A DNA stretch of 64,000 nucleotides from Symbiodinium natans (Eukaryota; Sar; Dinophyceae; Suessiales; Symbiodiniaceae), in NCBI GenBank assembly GCA_905221605.1, contig CAJNDS010002701.1, positions 903,489-967,488 on the forward strand. Direction: 5' to 3'. Below are positions 1 to 10,247 of this stretch, in pieces. Below the pieces are notes generated by a model. That model had not been told where the DNA came from and made no database searches. It was given only the letters and a program-made list of their open reading frames with translations. A program made the position numbers and the translations under genes. Position 1 is the stretch's first letter, and each line of letters begins with the position of its first letter.

Positions 1-1639
1 GGGCCGGGTGGAACTTTTGAGGTTTCCGCATTGCAGAGGACGATGGTTGGAGTGTTGGATGAAACTTCCACTCGACCACCACCTAAACCCTAAACCCCTA
101 ACCAAAACCCCCCAAATTCCAAAAGAGACGTTTCTTAACGGACCACGGGCGGTTGAACAGGGGGTCTTTTGTCCGGCCCCTCACGCAGGGCGAAGGGTTT
201 AGGAGATTACTCTTCAGGGCTGTACGGAGACACATTGGGGTTTAGGGTTTAGGGTTTAGGGTTTAGGGGTTTTAGGGTTTAGGGCACCTTATGAAGCCCC
301 CATATGGCGAACAATCCTAGAGCTCTGAAGCCCTTTTTGGGGGGCCCTCCTAGCAGCTCCCTTCTCAACCTCCTGGAACAAGCCTAAGTCCTAAAACCCT
401 AAACCCTAACCTCAACCAGCTGACTCTAGCCTGGGCATGGAGTTCGCACCACAGAGGAGGGTGGACTGCAGGGAGCCTAGCAGAACAACGCGAAATCTTG
501 GGGGGTTTTAGGGTTTTAGTGTTTAGGGTTCAGGGTTCAGGTTTAGGGTACTCAAGCTGTGCCGCGGAAGTTGTGGAACACTGTGGGATGTATCGGGATG
601 CTGTGTTTAGGGGGTTTTTAGGGTTTAGGGTTTTTGAAGCTGCAGGCACTGCACAGAGAGCACAAGGAGTTTTGGAGGTTTGAGGGGTGCGGTTTAGGTT
701 CTAATGACGAAGATTCTAGGAGCTTTGTCCTAACCCTAAGCCTTATGCCCTAACACCTAACCGTAAACCCTAAACCCTGAACCTGACCCCATTCCGCTCC
801 TGGGTCCATCCTGGAGTTGTCGTGGAACATAGCAACGTCCTAACTCGCGAAAAGCCTAAGGCCTACCACCCTTGTCATCCCTAAGCCTGAAACCTTTAAA
901 CCCCACACCTCATCCCTAAACCCTAACCTACCTAAACCCTCAGCTCTCCCGCCCGCCCGATGGGCCCATTCGAATCTAGGCCCTTGCGCCGCTGTGGGCG
1001 TGAAGAGGGGCTCGCCCATCTTCCTGGAAAAATCCCGGTTAGGTTTAGGGTTTGGGGGGTTTAGAGAGACCAAAAAAAAAGATTTTGGGCTGACGGGATA
1101 AAGGGTTTGCTGGCTCATAAGCCCCAAATAGTGCCCAGATTCTCCCAGAAAACCCTAAACCCGAACACAAAACCGAAAAATTTAAACTTACCCCTAAAAC
1201 CCAAACCCTAAAACTCAGGGCCTAGCCGCCCCCATACAGACGGGGGCCCTTCGGACCTTATGGCGAAAAGTCGACCCAGGTCAGCTTGCCCGCCTCCCAC
1301 GATGGGTCCGGTACCGAAGTTTTACATGTTCCCCCGCGGACCAGTACTGGTCCCTTCACAAAGGTAAATAACTTAGTCAAGGTCTTGGCTGTGCAGGTCG
1401 GGGGGGGGGGGGGGTCCCTCCTGGCCCTTGCTTTTTCTGGCCGCTCCCCCCTAGCCTCCGGCCCCCCTTACCTGCCTGGTTTGAATGGAATAATCGATGT
1501 CAATGAGTTAGGCCGAACCCTGGACGGAATAGGTTTTGGGTGGTTGCCGCCGCCTCGGACGGTGTGGGGTGGGAGAAAAAATTTTTTCTCGGCTTCCTGC
1601 CAAGAAGCGTCTCCCCCCTAAACCAACGCCACCCCCCCA

Positions 1640-1780
1640 CCCCCGCCCCGCCTTGTGGGACCCCCCCCAGCGCTTAATCGGTTTGGAGGAGCTGCAAACT
1701 GCCCCCTCCCCTCCCCCCTCCCCCTCCCCCTCCCCCCCCTCCCTCCTCCCACCCCCCCCCCCCCCACCCCCCCCCCCTTA
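1640..1780. repeat. Poly-C / CCCCCT low-complexity tract
   Basis: About 140 bases almost entirely C with some T and A, including C-runs of 10-15. Similar homopolymer runs sit inside a MITE-like family elsewhere in the window (52.7, 61.4 and 14.7 kb). Reading frames through it encode only Pro/Ser/Leu or Gly/Arg and are not genes. Confidence 0.9.
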
Positions 1781-2321
1781 CGGTCGTGCGAAACCCTCTT
1801 CCTCCTTTCCTGTCCTGGGGCCCGCACGTTTACAATTCGGATGGCCCTCCACAATGGGCCTGAGCGCTCTTCGCACCTGCCGAAGCATTCGAGCCGCGCT
1901 GAATCTTTAACCTTCCCAGCATCTGCGCCCGATAAAGGAAACCCTAAACCCTAACCCTAAACCCTAAACCCTAAAACCCAGAAGCCTACCGGCTTCCTTG
2001 GAATCGCCAGGAGGGTCGAAGCGCTCTTCGTGTTGCGAGGGGGGACATGACGTCATGGAGTGCTGGTGGGTGGGGCTGTTTTTTTCTCCGATTTCCTCCG
2101 GGGTTTTAGGGTTTAGGGTTAGGGTTGGGGTTGGGGTTTGGGTTAGGACTGGGGTTTGCAGGCTTTAGGGTGTAGGATTTAGGGTTCAGGGCTTGGCTTT
2201 CTCGTCCCGTGCACAAAGGAACGCGCAATCCCTCCGACAGCAATATGGGACTTTGATCCAACAAGCTGTGGGGCAAACTTGGCGTCCTCTTGTGCACATG
2301 GGCTTGATGTCATTTTGGGCT

Positions 2322-2450
2322 TCGGGTTGAGGGTCTACTTGGAGGTTCAGGTGCTTATTAACCAATTCTGACTGTACTTATAAGCCCTTAACTGGCCCAA
2401 TATGGTTACAATTTGGGTTAAAAGTACACCATGAACCTCCAAGTAGGGTG
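2322..2450. repeat. Palindromic element, family F
   Basis: The ends are inverted copies: CTACTTGGAGGTTCA on the left and TGAACCTCCAAGTAG on the right, about 130 bp apart. Related half-copies occur at 8761 and 62769. The arm read as CCTCCAAGTAG ends in AG, so it could supply an acceptor, as it appears to do for the exon at 62707-62777. It looks like a non-autonomous element without coding capacity. Confidence 0.8.
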
Positions 2451-3572
2451 TTCTGGTTGCTTGTAGACCTGGTTTGAACCTTGAGGAGCTGTCCTCGTAG
2501 GTCCAATCTCACCTTCTCGCACATCGACAGGCAGGGTACCCCAAACCATAAACCCTAAACACTAAACCCTAAACCCTAAACCCTAAACCCTAAACCCTAA
2601 ACCCTAAACCTAAACCCTAAACCCTAAAGACCCTAAAACCTCATGGGATCATGGTCATCGTGCCGGGTTTGGCAGGCTTTGAAGCTCCAGATTCGAAGGC
2701 CCTCTGTTTGTTTGGTTTTGGGACTCAAACTTCCAGAGTCGAGTCTTTGTCCCTAAGTCGGAAGAGTTTAGGGTTTAGGGTTTAGGGTTTAAGGGTTTAT
2801 GGGTTTAGGGTTTCGAGGTTTTGGGTTAATAGTGTTGCAGTGAAGCTGTAAGATTCAGAATGGCACGGAGTCCGCCCATCAGCCGATACGAAATTCCCGA
2901 GTCTCAGCCGTAAGACACCCCTAAACGGTGAGGGCTCCGGTGCCTAAAGCCATACTGTCGGACCCTATCATTCAATGTGATGATGGGCCTGATTGTCATG
3001 GGCTCTTGGGGAACCCTATCAACACCTAGGACCCATCTAGGTGCCACAGGCCCCGGTCTCTGAAGTGAGAGCGCTTTGCTGTCGGTAAAGCCGTCTTAGT
3101 GTCTCCCAAACCCCCGAGCTCCCCAAACCCAGAACCCGAAATCAGCGAACCTAAACCCCTAAACCCTAGAACCCGAAAACCCCTAAAACCCAACGACTAC
3201 CCTATAACCCTCCCTGAATACCTAAGAACCTACACAACCTGAATCCTAAAACCCGAACAACCTAGATCCTAAACCCTCAAACCCTCAAAACCCCTAAATA
3301 ACCCCTTTAAAAACCCAAACAAAAACCTAACAAACCAAAAACCCCTAAAAAAAAAAAAAAAACCAACATAGAAAAAACCCTTAAATCAGCATCGGAGGCT
3401 TCCCTTTACTGGGGCCCTGAATCCTCGCTCACCACGCCCAGCTGCCCTACTTGGAATTGGTTGGAAGCCCTCAAACGCTGGCCTTCAAGAGCCCGGGGGG
3501 TTTAGGGTTTAGAGTTTAGGTTTAGGGTTTTTTTTTTTTAGGTTCTAGCCCGGGGTCACTTCTTAGTCCTAT

Positions 3573-3690
3573 TGGGGCCTTCCGAAAATAGGGTGACCCT
3601 TTTTGGGGAGCCCTTTTTAGGGGTCTCATTCTATTTGGGGTGCAAAAGGGATACCTCTATTTCGGCAAACTCCATTTTAATCGGTTGGGG
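3573..3690. repeat. MITE-like element, family B
   Basis: It begins TTCCGAAAATAGGG and ends near CCTCTATTTCGGCAAACTCC, an imperfect inverted pair shared with copies at 9751, 17441, 19558, 24726, 49653, 53087 and 54367. Typical internal words are 'ACCTTTTTGGGG' and 'ATTCTATTTGGGG'. No coding capacity. A GA/TA microsatellite follows at about 3735-3825. Confidence 0.75.
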
Positions 3691-4287
3691 CGCGCAGTTA
3701 CACGCAGTTACCATCGGTATCTAGATGTGTCGATAGAAGTACGAGAAATAAAAGAGAAAGAAAGAAAGAGAAAGGAGAGAGAGAGAGAGAGTGAGTGTGT
3801 GTGTTATATATATATACGCATTTGTAATACGTCAGGTATGTGTTTTCATCGGTAGAGATAGTGTGAAGCTTGTTGTTATTGCTGACTGGGTGGAAGACTT
3901 GGTGCTTAAGCTCGCAAAGAGTCAGGCGAGTTCTTGGGGGGGCGCTGTGTTGGGCTCTCTGTCCTTGGCACCCAAGTCCTACAAGGCCAAGTCCGAATTG
4001 TACGGCCTAAAGAGCCCAATATTCACGCAATTGGCCCCCCGTGCGAACCTCAGTTAGCTAAGGAGCAGGCGCCGAGAATATTTCGGTGTGGGTTTAGAGG
4101 TCAGGATCCAAGCACCTGCAGCCATCGACTCTTCTGAACTCGGGTTTAGGCCAAGTTTCGTACAGGTTCCTACGAAGTTATTAGAACAACTACCCAACTT
4201 AAACATGCGCTGAAGAGCCCTCAAGCCTATAAAGCCCTAAACCCTAAATAGAAACCCTGACAGCCGTAACCCCATAAGCCCACATGC

Positions 4288-4455
4288 CTTCCCAGCAACA
4301 GATAGGCCCCTAGCCGCCTCTGCATCTCGAATGGCATAGGCGGGGGCGTCTCCCCGGTCTTCGAAGCTAATGGGCGGAGCCGCATTGGGAGTCACTCCGT
4401 CTCCGGGCCAAAGCCCGTAGGCCTCGGCACAGGTCCAAGGTTCGGAGGGGGAGCT
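4288..4455 (-). CDS. Internal exon, unknown protein
   Basis: An open minus-strand frame of 56 codons between a possible acceptor (GAAGCCCAG) and a possible GC donor (AAG|GCATGTGG); both junctions are phase 0. The peptide includes SFEDRGDAPAYAIRDAEAAR, acidic and Ala-rich, with no low-complexity bias. A telomeric tract lies on the 5' side (4515-4575, sense TTTAGGG). I do not recognise the family. The frame is better than the alternatives, but the ends are inferred. Confidence 0.5.
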
Positions 4456-5066
4456 CTGGGCTTCTAGAGGGTCAGAGCTGGGGAGTTAGGGTCGTTTGAT
4501 CCATGGTAGGGTTTTAGGGTTGGGGTTTAGGGTTTAGTGGTCCCTAAACCCTAAACCCTAAAAACCCTAAACCCTAGTGGTTAGGGTTGCTAGGGCCCAG
4601 AGGGTCAGAACGAAGCGAGGTGACTCTGAATGAGAACCCAAGTGAAGGTGGACCCTACACTCCAGAGCTCATCCCAGGCCCAGAAGAACCCAACCTCGGC
4701 TGTTTTTTTTGACTTGTTTGGGGTTAAGGTTTAGAGTTTAGGGTTTAGGTTTTAGGTTTCGGTTTAGTGTTTTAGGTTTAGGGGACTACCAGTTCGAGCT
4801 CATGTGGTTGTGAAGAGTAGGCGCCTGTGCTTTAGATGCTATCGTAAGAGATGGGGCCCCGAATTTAGGGTCTAGGATGTAGGGTGATGGTGTGAAGCCT
4901 TTCTGAAGACCTTAACAGTTAAGGTTTGGGGGCTTAGCGTGGGTTTTTTTGGGTGGGTAATACTGAGGGATGGGAGAGTTTCAATCGGGTGTTGAGGGTT
5001 AGCCCTTTCTCTCACCCAGCCGTGGCGTGCAGGGGGCAGGGGGGGCGGAGGCGGCATAGCAGGTAC

Positions 5067-5189
5067 CTGCCCAGAAAGGTCTAGCTTTAGCAGGCCTGAG
5101 GTTAGGGTCGTTGCATGGTCTATGGGCCCTTGAAAAGGGAGCCCTTCTACATACCCGCCTCTATCCCTATAGAACCCAAGGCCCAACAC
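5067..5189 (-). CDS. Possible exon ending at a GT donor
   Basis: A minus-strand frame ends in GLLKLDLSGQ followed directly by GTACCTGC, a good donor. The upstream boundary is not clear. The open frame continues past the donor only into Pro-rich low-complexity sequence, which favours splicing there. Function unknown. Confidence 0.3.
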
Positions 5190-6474
5190 ATAGAACCCTT
5201 TAACGGAGGTAAGAGACGTATGAAGGGACCATTGTAACTAAACCTATAAGTAAAGGGTCTCCGGGGTCGTGAAGCCTAGGGGCTTTTCAGGTTTGTTTGT
5301 TGATGATTCGGGGGGTTCGTGAGGGCTCATTGGCATGCCTTACCATGGGCAGGGCATGGGAAAGTCATTTTTCTCAAAAACCGACTACCAGACTTGATCC
5401 ACTGAAGCCAGGACTATGTTCGTGGAGTGATTGCGGCGCTTCGCTTTTGGAGCCCACAATGGCTAAGCATGAACGGGCCCTGAGCCTGGAGCCTTAAGCG
5501 CCAAGACCCGAAACCGTTACTTCATCCATCTTCTATTTGAGGCGGGGGGGTGCAAGGGCCCATACTCCCCCCAAGCAAGCCCTCCCCACACCTTCGCGCT
5601 CCCTCACTGCCCCCTGCGCCCCAACGGCGCCGACCCTGGAGGGCCTATGCCACTGAACCGCCACATTCCGAAACCCCATGTAGGCCATGTAATGGTCAAC
5701 AGCTCAAATCCCCAAGCATTTGAAGCCTGCGTAAATCCCAAAGACCCTAAACACTATGAACCTTCGAGCCTACGAACCCTAAACCATAAACCTAAACTCT
5801 CAACCCTTAACTCTGAACCCTGAAAACCGAAACGCAAACAGAGCCCCGCACCCTCGTTTCCATGGGGATGGCAACCTGCAGGACTACCACAAAGGGCTTC
5901 GGGAGATGATGAACTGACTTAGAGGGTTTTAGGGATTTTTGGGGGTTAGGTTTAGGTTTAGGGATTGGGGCTCGCATGGGTTAGAGCAGGGGTCATCTAT
6001 GCAGGGTTGGCAAGGGTTAGGGTTTAGGAGTGTTTGGGTTAGGGTTTAGGTTTTAGGGTTTAGGGTTTAGGGTTTAGGGTTTAGGGGTTTTGGGTTTAGG
6101 TTTAGGTAGGTTTAGGGTTTTAGGGTTAGGGTTTAGGGTTTTAGTGGTTCAGGGTTGGATAGTGGCAAATAGGGCTCGGGTCTGTAAACCTCGAGTCTTC
6201 TCTTGCCATCTGCATCATGGCACGCTTCCTGTCTGCCCTCTCTCAGGACAAGGCACGCCACCCCGAAGGGTCTGTCAGTGCCCAAGAATCTGCATGCCTA
6301 GGCCTAACCCTAAACCCTAACCCTAAACCCTAAACCTTTAGGCCCTAAACCCAAACCCTAAAACCTAAACCCTAAACCCGAACCCTAAACCCTAAACCCT
6401 AAACCCTAAACCGAAACCCTAAACCCTAAACCCAAACCCTAACCCTAAACCCTAAACCCTAAACCCTAACCAAC

Positions 6475-6571
6475 GCTTTGCAACAAGCCCGGACCACTCC
6501 AGGACCTTCGTCCCTCTGTAAGCTTCAGCATACATGTTGGGATCGTAGGCATCCGGCTGGGGGCCCATTGC
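6475..6571 (-). CDS. Internal exon, unknown protein
   Basis: Thirty-two codons between acceptor CCACTCAG and a telomere-like donor, C|GTTGGTTAGGG. The peptide includes DAYDPNMYAEAYRGTKVLEW, clearly protein-like. It starts in phase 0, matching the phase-0 end of the exon at 6862-6995 upstream on the same strand, so the two probably belong to one gene. It ends in phase 1; the partner is not identified. A long CCCTAAA block (6300-6470) forms the following intron. Confidence 0.55.
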
Positions 6572-6861
6572 CTGAGTGGAGTTCGGGGACAGGGCTTAGG
6601 GCTTACATAGGTTAGGGGACTAGGGTTTAGGGTTCAGGGTTTAGGGACACATAGGGTTAGGGGACGAGGGTTTAGGGTTTTATAGGGCATAAGGGCAATG
6701 AGGGAAGGACTTGGCAGGGGGATTGCGCAAACCCAACACCTTAAACCTGAACATATGTTGTATAGTCTACGAACAATGGTGTAAACAATATGTAATATGT
6801 ATATATCGATATATACATACATATATATACATATATATTATATAGAGAGACATGCCACCAC

Positions 6862-6995
6862 CTCCTCTGCCTCTGGGGCACGGGCATCTGGCCTGGCCCG
6901 TGTGGGGCATCTGCCCGGAGCCCATAAGCGTGTGGCCATGGCCACGGCGATGCCGATGGCCGCCCCAGCGCTGGCGTAGTCCACGGAGGGAACTC
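6862..6995 (-). CDS. Internal exon, small hydrophobic segment
   Basis: Two nt plus 44 codons, from acceptor GCCAGGCCAG to donor GAG|GTGGTGG. It contains VDYASAGAAIGIAVAMATR, a possible membrane or Ala-rich helix, followed by an Arg/Pro-rich and acidic tail. It ends in phase 0, compatible with the next exon (6475-6571). The opposite strand is also open here, but its product is compositionally odd. Function unknown. Confidence 0.5.
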
Positions 6996-7246
6996 CTGGC
7001 CTGGCTGGGTTTAGGGTTTGGGGTTTGGGGTTTTGGGGTCTGGGGTTGGGGTTGGGGTTTAGGGTTAGGTTTAGGATAGTAGTAGGTTATAGTGGATTCT
7101 ATTGCGATCTATGACGTCGTCATATTGTTATGTCGTGTATGGTATCAATACGTCAGCAAATTGCGTTTTTGTAAGATAGTGAATCCATGCTGTACAGTGT
7201 ACATATATATATATATATTGAAGTATGTAAAGCAATAACAGAGCTG

Positions 7247-7367
7247 TTATTGAATTACTTGCCTTCCTAGCGGCCTCAAACTCAGATGGATGAATATGGT
7301 TTCAGACTCATCAGAGGTTCGAAGAGGTCGCTCGAAGTTCAGCAGAAAAAGTTGCTGCTCAAAAGAG
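7247..7367 (-). CDS. Terminal exon, unknown protein
   Basis: One nt plus 39 codons and a TAA stop. The acceptor follows a strong pyrimidine tract (GTGTTTTTTTTCCCAG). The peptide includes QQLFLLNFERPLRTSDESET. The exon just upstream on this strand is probably near 7405-7490, but two frames are possible there and I could not fix the join. An ATG-started plus-strand frame (7286-7483) covers the same DNA and is the main alternative; the minus reading is preferred for its poly-T acceptor and for strand agreement with neighbours. Confidence 0.45.
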
Positions 7368-7560
7368 CTGGGAAAAAAAACACGTTTGGGAGAAAACCCT
7401 GTGCCAGGGAACAGCGCGACTCGAGCTCAGACTCATTGAGCGAAACGTCGAGAGTGGCTCTGATCGGCAAGTCTGGGTTCAAGGTATACGCTGCCCTGAA
7501 TCACCCAAAACCCAAAACCAAAACCCTAAACCCAAATCCTAAATCCTAAACCCTAAAAAC

Positions 7561-7672
7561 CCTTCGAACTCCGTAGCCCGACTCCTGCTGAGCCGCTTGG
7601 GGCACGAACTCAGGAGCCTGCCAGGCGGCTACAGGGCCCTGGAAAGAGTAGCCGGCCAAAGCCGAATGAACC
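7561..7672 (-). CDS. Internal exon ending on a telomeric unit
   Basis: One nt plus 37 codons, acceptor AAACCCCAG, donor AGG|GTTTTTAGGG. The peptide includes AAWQAPEFVPQAAQQESGYG. Coding sequence runs without a gap into the degenerate telomeric tract, whose first GT is the only nearby donor. The acceptor also lies in degenerate telomeric sequence on the other side. Function unknown. Confidence 0.5.
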
Positions 7673-8608
7673 CTGGGGTTTAGGGTTAGGGGTTTAGGGT
7701 TTAGGGTTTAGGGTTTAGGGTTTGTAGGGTTTAGGGTTTAGGGTGGTAGGTTTTAGGGTTTACAGGGTTTGTAGGTAGGGTCTTCGGCCCAATTCCTTGG
7801 CCGTTCCGTCAGTGTACTTGCCGATCCCATGGTAATGGGCGCGAGGTGCTTCCGAAAACCCCCCCCCCCCCCCCTCAACCTCCGAATCAAAAACACCAAC
7901 CCCCCCCCCTCCCCACACCCGACCCGAAGCCCCTCCAGCGCACTCCCCCCCATGTTTCCCGAGGCCTGGTGTGCCTGGTGTGCTTGATGCGCCTCAGGCC
8001 GCCACGACACGGCAACTACAAGACTAGAGTCTCATAAGCCGAAGGTGCTGAAAAGGAAGCCTTCGTTCTCCAGTAATAAGCAAGGAACAAACAAGGTTAA
8101 ACTTCATTATTCCTAGTATATACAGAGACCCAACAAGTTTAAAGTTCAACTATGAAGTACGTAAGAAGCATATCCTTGAAGCTCGGGGCCTTGAATCTTG
8201 GGACCCTGAGGCTTGTGCGGGACGGGGCTTGCGACTGGGTTAGCCTTCGCAACCCTCAGCAAGGTCCTATGATCCTCTTAAATCCATATAGATGGGAAAA
8301 TAAAAATATCCCTAAACCCTAACCCCTAAACCCGAAACCCTAAACCATATGCAAGTCTGAGAAGGATCCTCTGAACCCCAGCAAATGGAAAACATAAACA
8401 TCTCCCGACAGCCTTCAGGGCTTAGGGATTCGGGGTTTTGCGTTTGGGGCGCCGCGTCTTGTCGACCCTCGGGTCGTATCCGTTGCAAGGCCCGATTGGA
8501 TCCCTAAACCCCAAACCCTAAAATCCTAAACCCGAAACCCGAAACCCTAAACCCTAACCCTAAACCCTAAACCCTAAACCCTAAACCCTAAACCCTAAAC
8601 CCTAATAC

Positions 8609-8689
8609 CAGCCAGGAGACAGGTGCAGGAGCTGGTGCAGGTAGCTGGTCAGCCAAGCGGAGCTGCACGATGCCTGTCTCTTCGACCAT
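8609..8689 (-). CDS. Exon ending on GTATTAGGG
   Basis: A minus-strand frame containing TGIVQLRLADQLPAPAPAPV runs to CTG|GTATTAGGG, the first, altered unit of a 14-unit telomeric block (8545-8607). The start is uncertain: an in-frame ATG at 8689, or an acceptor GAAG giving a start at 8679. Pro/Ala-rich linker-like peptide, function unknown. Confidence 0.45.
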
Positions 8690-8760
8690 GGGTTTGGGTT
8701 TAGGGTCAGAGCATATGGCTGAGGGGGTTTAGGGTTTAGGGTTTAGGGTTTAAGGTTTAG

Positions 8761-8830
8761 GGTTTAGGGCTACTTGGAGGTTCACGGTACTTAGAAGTAG
8801 GGTTATAAGTAGGGTAATTATGGTTCTAGC
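8761..8830. repeat. Family F half-element
   Basis: CTACTTGGAGGTTCACGGTACTTA matches the left arm of the palindrome at 2322. The right arm is not recognisable. It directly follows a telomeric block (8725-8759). Confidence 0.6.
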
Positions 8831-9225
8831 CTTGTTTAAGTAGGGGTGCTTCAGGGTTTGAGGGGCGGGTCTTTTGGAGCCGTGTGGTGCTCATGAGCTC
8901 ACTGCTTTTTGGGAACTTCCAATACACCAGAAACAGCGAATTTCGCAAACCATGTGAATGCCCAAAATCCAGACCTCTAATTGTAGTTCCCCTTCTTGGT
9001 GGGTACCTAACTTTGTGGTTATTCAAATGGAGTGGGATGAGAGTAGAATAGAATCAGTCAGATACCCGAATGAAGCACCCTTGAGGGTCCAGGAATGGGG
9101 CTAAGGGATCTAACCCTCAAGCGATAAGGTCACTTCGGGATAAGGCGGCCCCACCTATTTAGGTACCCAAAAGGGACCCTGAACCCTAAACCCTAAACCC
9201 CAAAACCCACCATTTCACGATGGAA

Positions 9226-9318
9226 TCAACCCGTGTTGGTGGCGGCGCCTGGGCAGAACTCGTGGACCACCGGAGGCTGCAGGGGCGGCGGATGTTGCGG
9301 CACAAGGGCCTTGATCAT
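9226..9318 (-). CDS. Terminal exon, Pro-rich C-terminus
   Basis: The minus-strand frame from an ATG at 9318 (or an acceptor ATCAAG just after it) to a TGA at 9226 encodes a tail with LVPQHPPPLQPPVVHEF. It sits between two telomeric tracts. It may end the gene whose exons lie at 9371-9415 and 9528-9620, but the phase at the join is not settled. Confidence 0.4.
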   Translation of the reverse strand: MIKALVPQHPPPLQPPVVHEFCPGAATNTG

Positions 9319-9370
9319 CGGGGTTCAGGGTTTAGGGTTTAGGGCTGCTGCTGGGGGAATTCGGGAGGAC

Positions 9371-9415
9371 CTATTGCCAGACACCCCACAGAGCAGGCCA
9401 AACAGAATGCGGAGC
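9371..9415 (-). CDS. Small hydrophobic exon
   Basis: One nt plus 14 codons plus 2 nt (LRILFGLLCGVSGN), acceptor TACCTTAG, donor AATAG|GTCCTCC. Its 1-nt start completes the 2-nt end of the upstream exon at 9528-9620, giving an uninterrupted frame across the palindromic intron 9416-9527. Probably part of a membrane helix. Confidence 0.55.
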   Translation of the reverse strand, partial: APHSVWPALWGVWQ

Positions 9416-9527
9416 CTAAGGTATTAAAGGCCAAAAAAACATCAGAAACATAAGGATCCTACAAACCATGGCTCGCCAGGCCCTTGCAGCCAATAGTAGG
9501 ATCCTTATGTTTCTGTGGTTTTTAGGC
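9416..9527 (-). repeat. Palindromic GC-AG intron (family I introner)
   Basis: On the minus strand this 112-nt segment begins GCCTAAAAACCACAGAAACA and ends GGCCTTTAATACCTTAG. Its interior carries long inverted arms (GAAACATAAGGATCCTA / TAGGATCCTTATGTTTC). Removing it as a GC-AG intron joins two open frames in phase. A palindromic element that coincides with an intron is the signature of an introner. No second copy was seen in the window. Confidence 0.6.
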
Positions 9528-9620
9528 CCCGCAAGGTATGCGATGCTTGGCACGAGGTGTGGATGTAGGGGTTCGCTCATTAGCTCTGCTTGAACGGTCA
9601 GGCCAAAAAGGACCACCACA
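9528..9620 (-). CDS. Exon upstream of palindromic intron
   Basis: One nt plus 30 codons plus 2 nt (includes LTVQAELMSEPLHPHLVPS), acceptor CTTCCGAAG, GC donor GCGGG|GCCTAAA. The peptide has a hydrophobic start and an amphipathic remainder. It joins the exon at 9371-9415 in phase. Upstream partner not identified; function unknown. Confidence 0.5.
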
Positions 9621-9750
9621 CTTCGGAAGATCAGAGGGTTTGGGGTTTAGGGTTTAGGGTTTAGGAGGAGCTCCGCCGCATTGTGTTTTCAAGATCACAT
9701 GGCTGATCGCCGGGAAGAAATTCGATCTCCCCGGCGCATTGATGCATATT

Positions 9751-9851
9751 CGGGGGTTTCCGAATTTAGGGGGACCTTACTGGGGTCCTTGTTATAAGGG
9801 AATCCTACTCTTTAGGGTCTCTTCTAGGGGTCCCCTATTTTCGGAAACCCC
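9751..9851. repeat. Family B palindrome, most symmetrical copy
   Basis: It starts CGGGGGTTTCCGAATTTAGG and ends CCTATTTTCGGAAACCCC, a nearly perfect inverted pair over about 18 bp in a 101-bp element. No coding capacity. The copy at 53087-53198 behaves as a complete intron. Confidence 0.85.
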
Positions 9852-10247
9852 ATTTGACACCGCTCCAGAAGAGCTAGAAGCTGTAAGGCACTACGAAAAG
9901 AGGGCGTGGGCAGCTTGACTGTCCGACGCAGCCGTCGTAGGGCCGTCGCTGAATCAGGTCCGGGGCTGGAAAGCATCCGGCGCAAAACTGGCAAGTTGCA
10001 GAAGCGAGTGACTCGAAAAAGCTGCGGCTCTCGCAGAAGACCAGAACAGCTTACTGGTATGTGGCACGAAGTTAGTGAAACCATTGCACTTGGTAGGGGG
10101 TGGTCGGGACCACCATGGGACATCAGACAATGGCACAAGGATGGCGATTTATTGCAAAACCCTCGTGAGAACCGCAGCGCAGCCGAGCGCAAAGCACCTC
10201 CAAAAACGAATTCTGAATTGGCCATTGTATACCAACCCTAGCTGCGT
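9852..10247. other. No supported gene; likely 3' region
   Basis: About 400 bases without telomeric units, lying just downstream of the stop of the minus-strand gene at 10248. Open frames occur on both strands but none shows splice support. It may include the 3' untranslated region of that gene. Confidence 0.4.

Larger units (their letters stand above)
1..3560. other. Repeat-rich stretch, no supported gene
   Basis: Telomeric tracts at about 239-275, 600-630, 1944-1975, 2105-2140, 2565-2632 and 2765-2812 separate short unique patches. A C-rich tract lies near 1640-1780 and a palindromic element at 2322-2450. Open frames exist on both strands, but none combines a convincing protein with splice signals. 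Confidence 0.6.

Noticed and set aside
1536-1954. Pro-rich ORFs on both strands
   Set aside because: Produced by the C-rich tract; simple composition only.
3791-4057. Plus-strand ORF with VKLVVIADWVEDLVLKLAKS
   Set aside because: Protein-like, but it is the wrong strand for the region, begins in a TA microsatellite and has no clear splice sites.
7286-7483. ATG-started plus-strand exon reading
   Set aside because: Plausible peptide and a GT donor, but the minus frame over the same DNA has a poly-T acceptor, a stop and the strand of its neighbours. Kept as an alternative.
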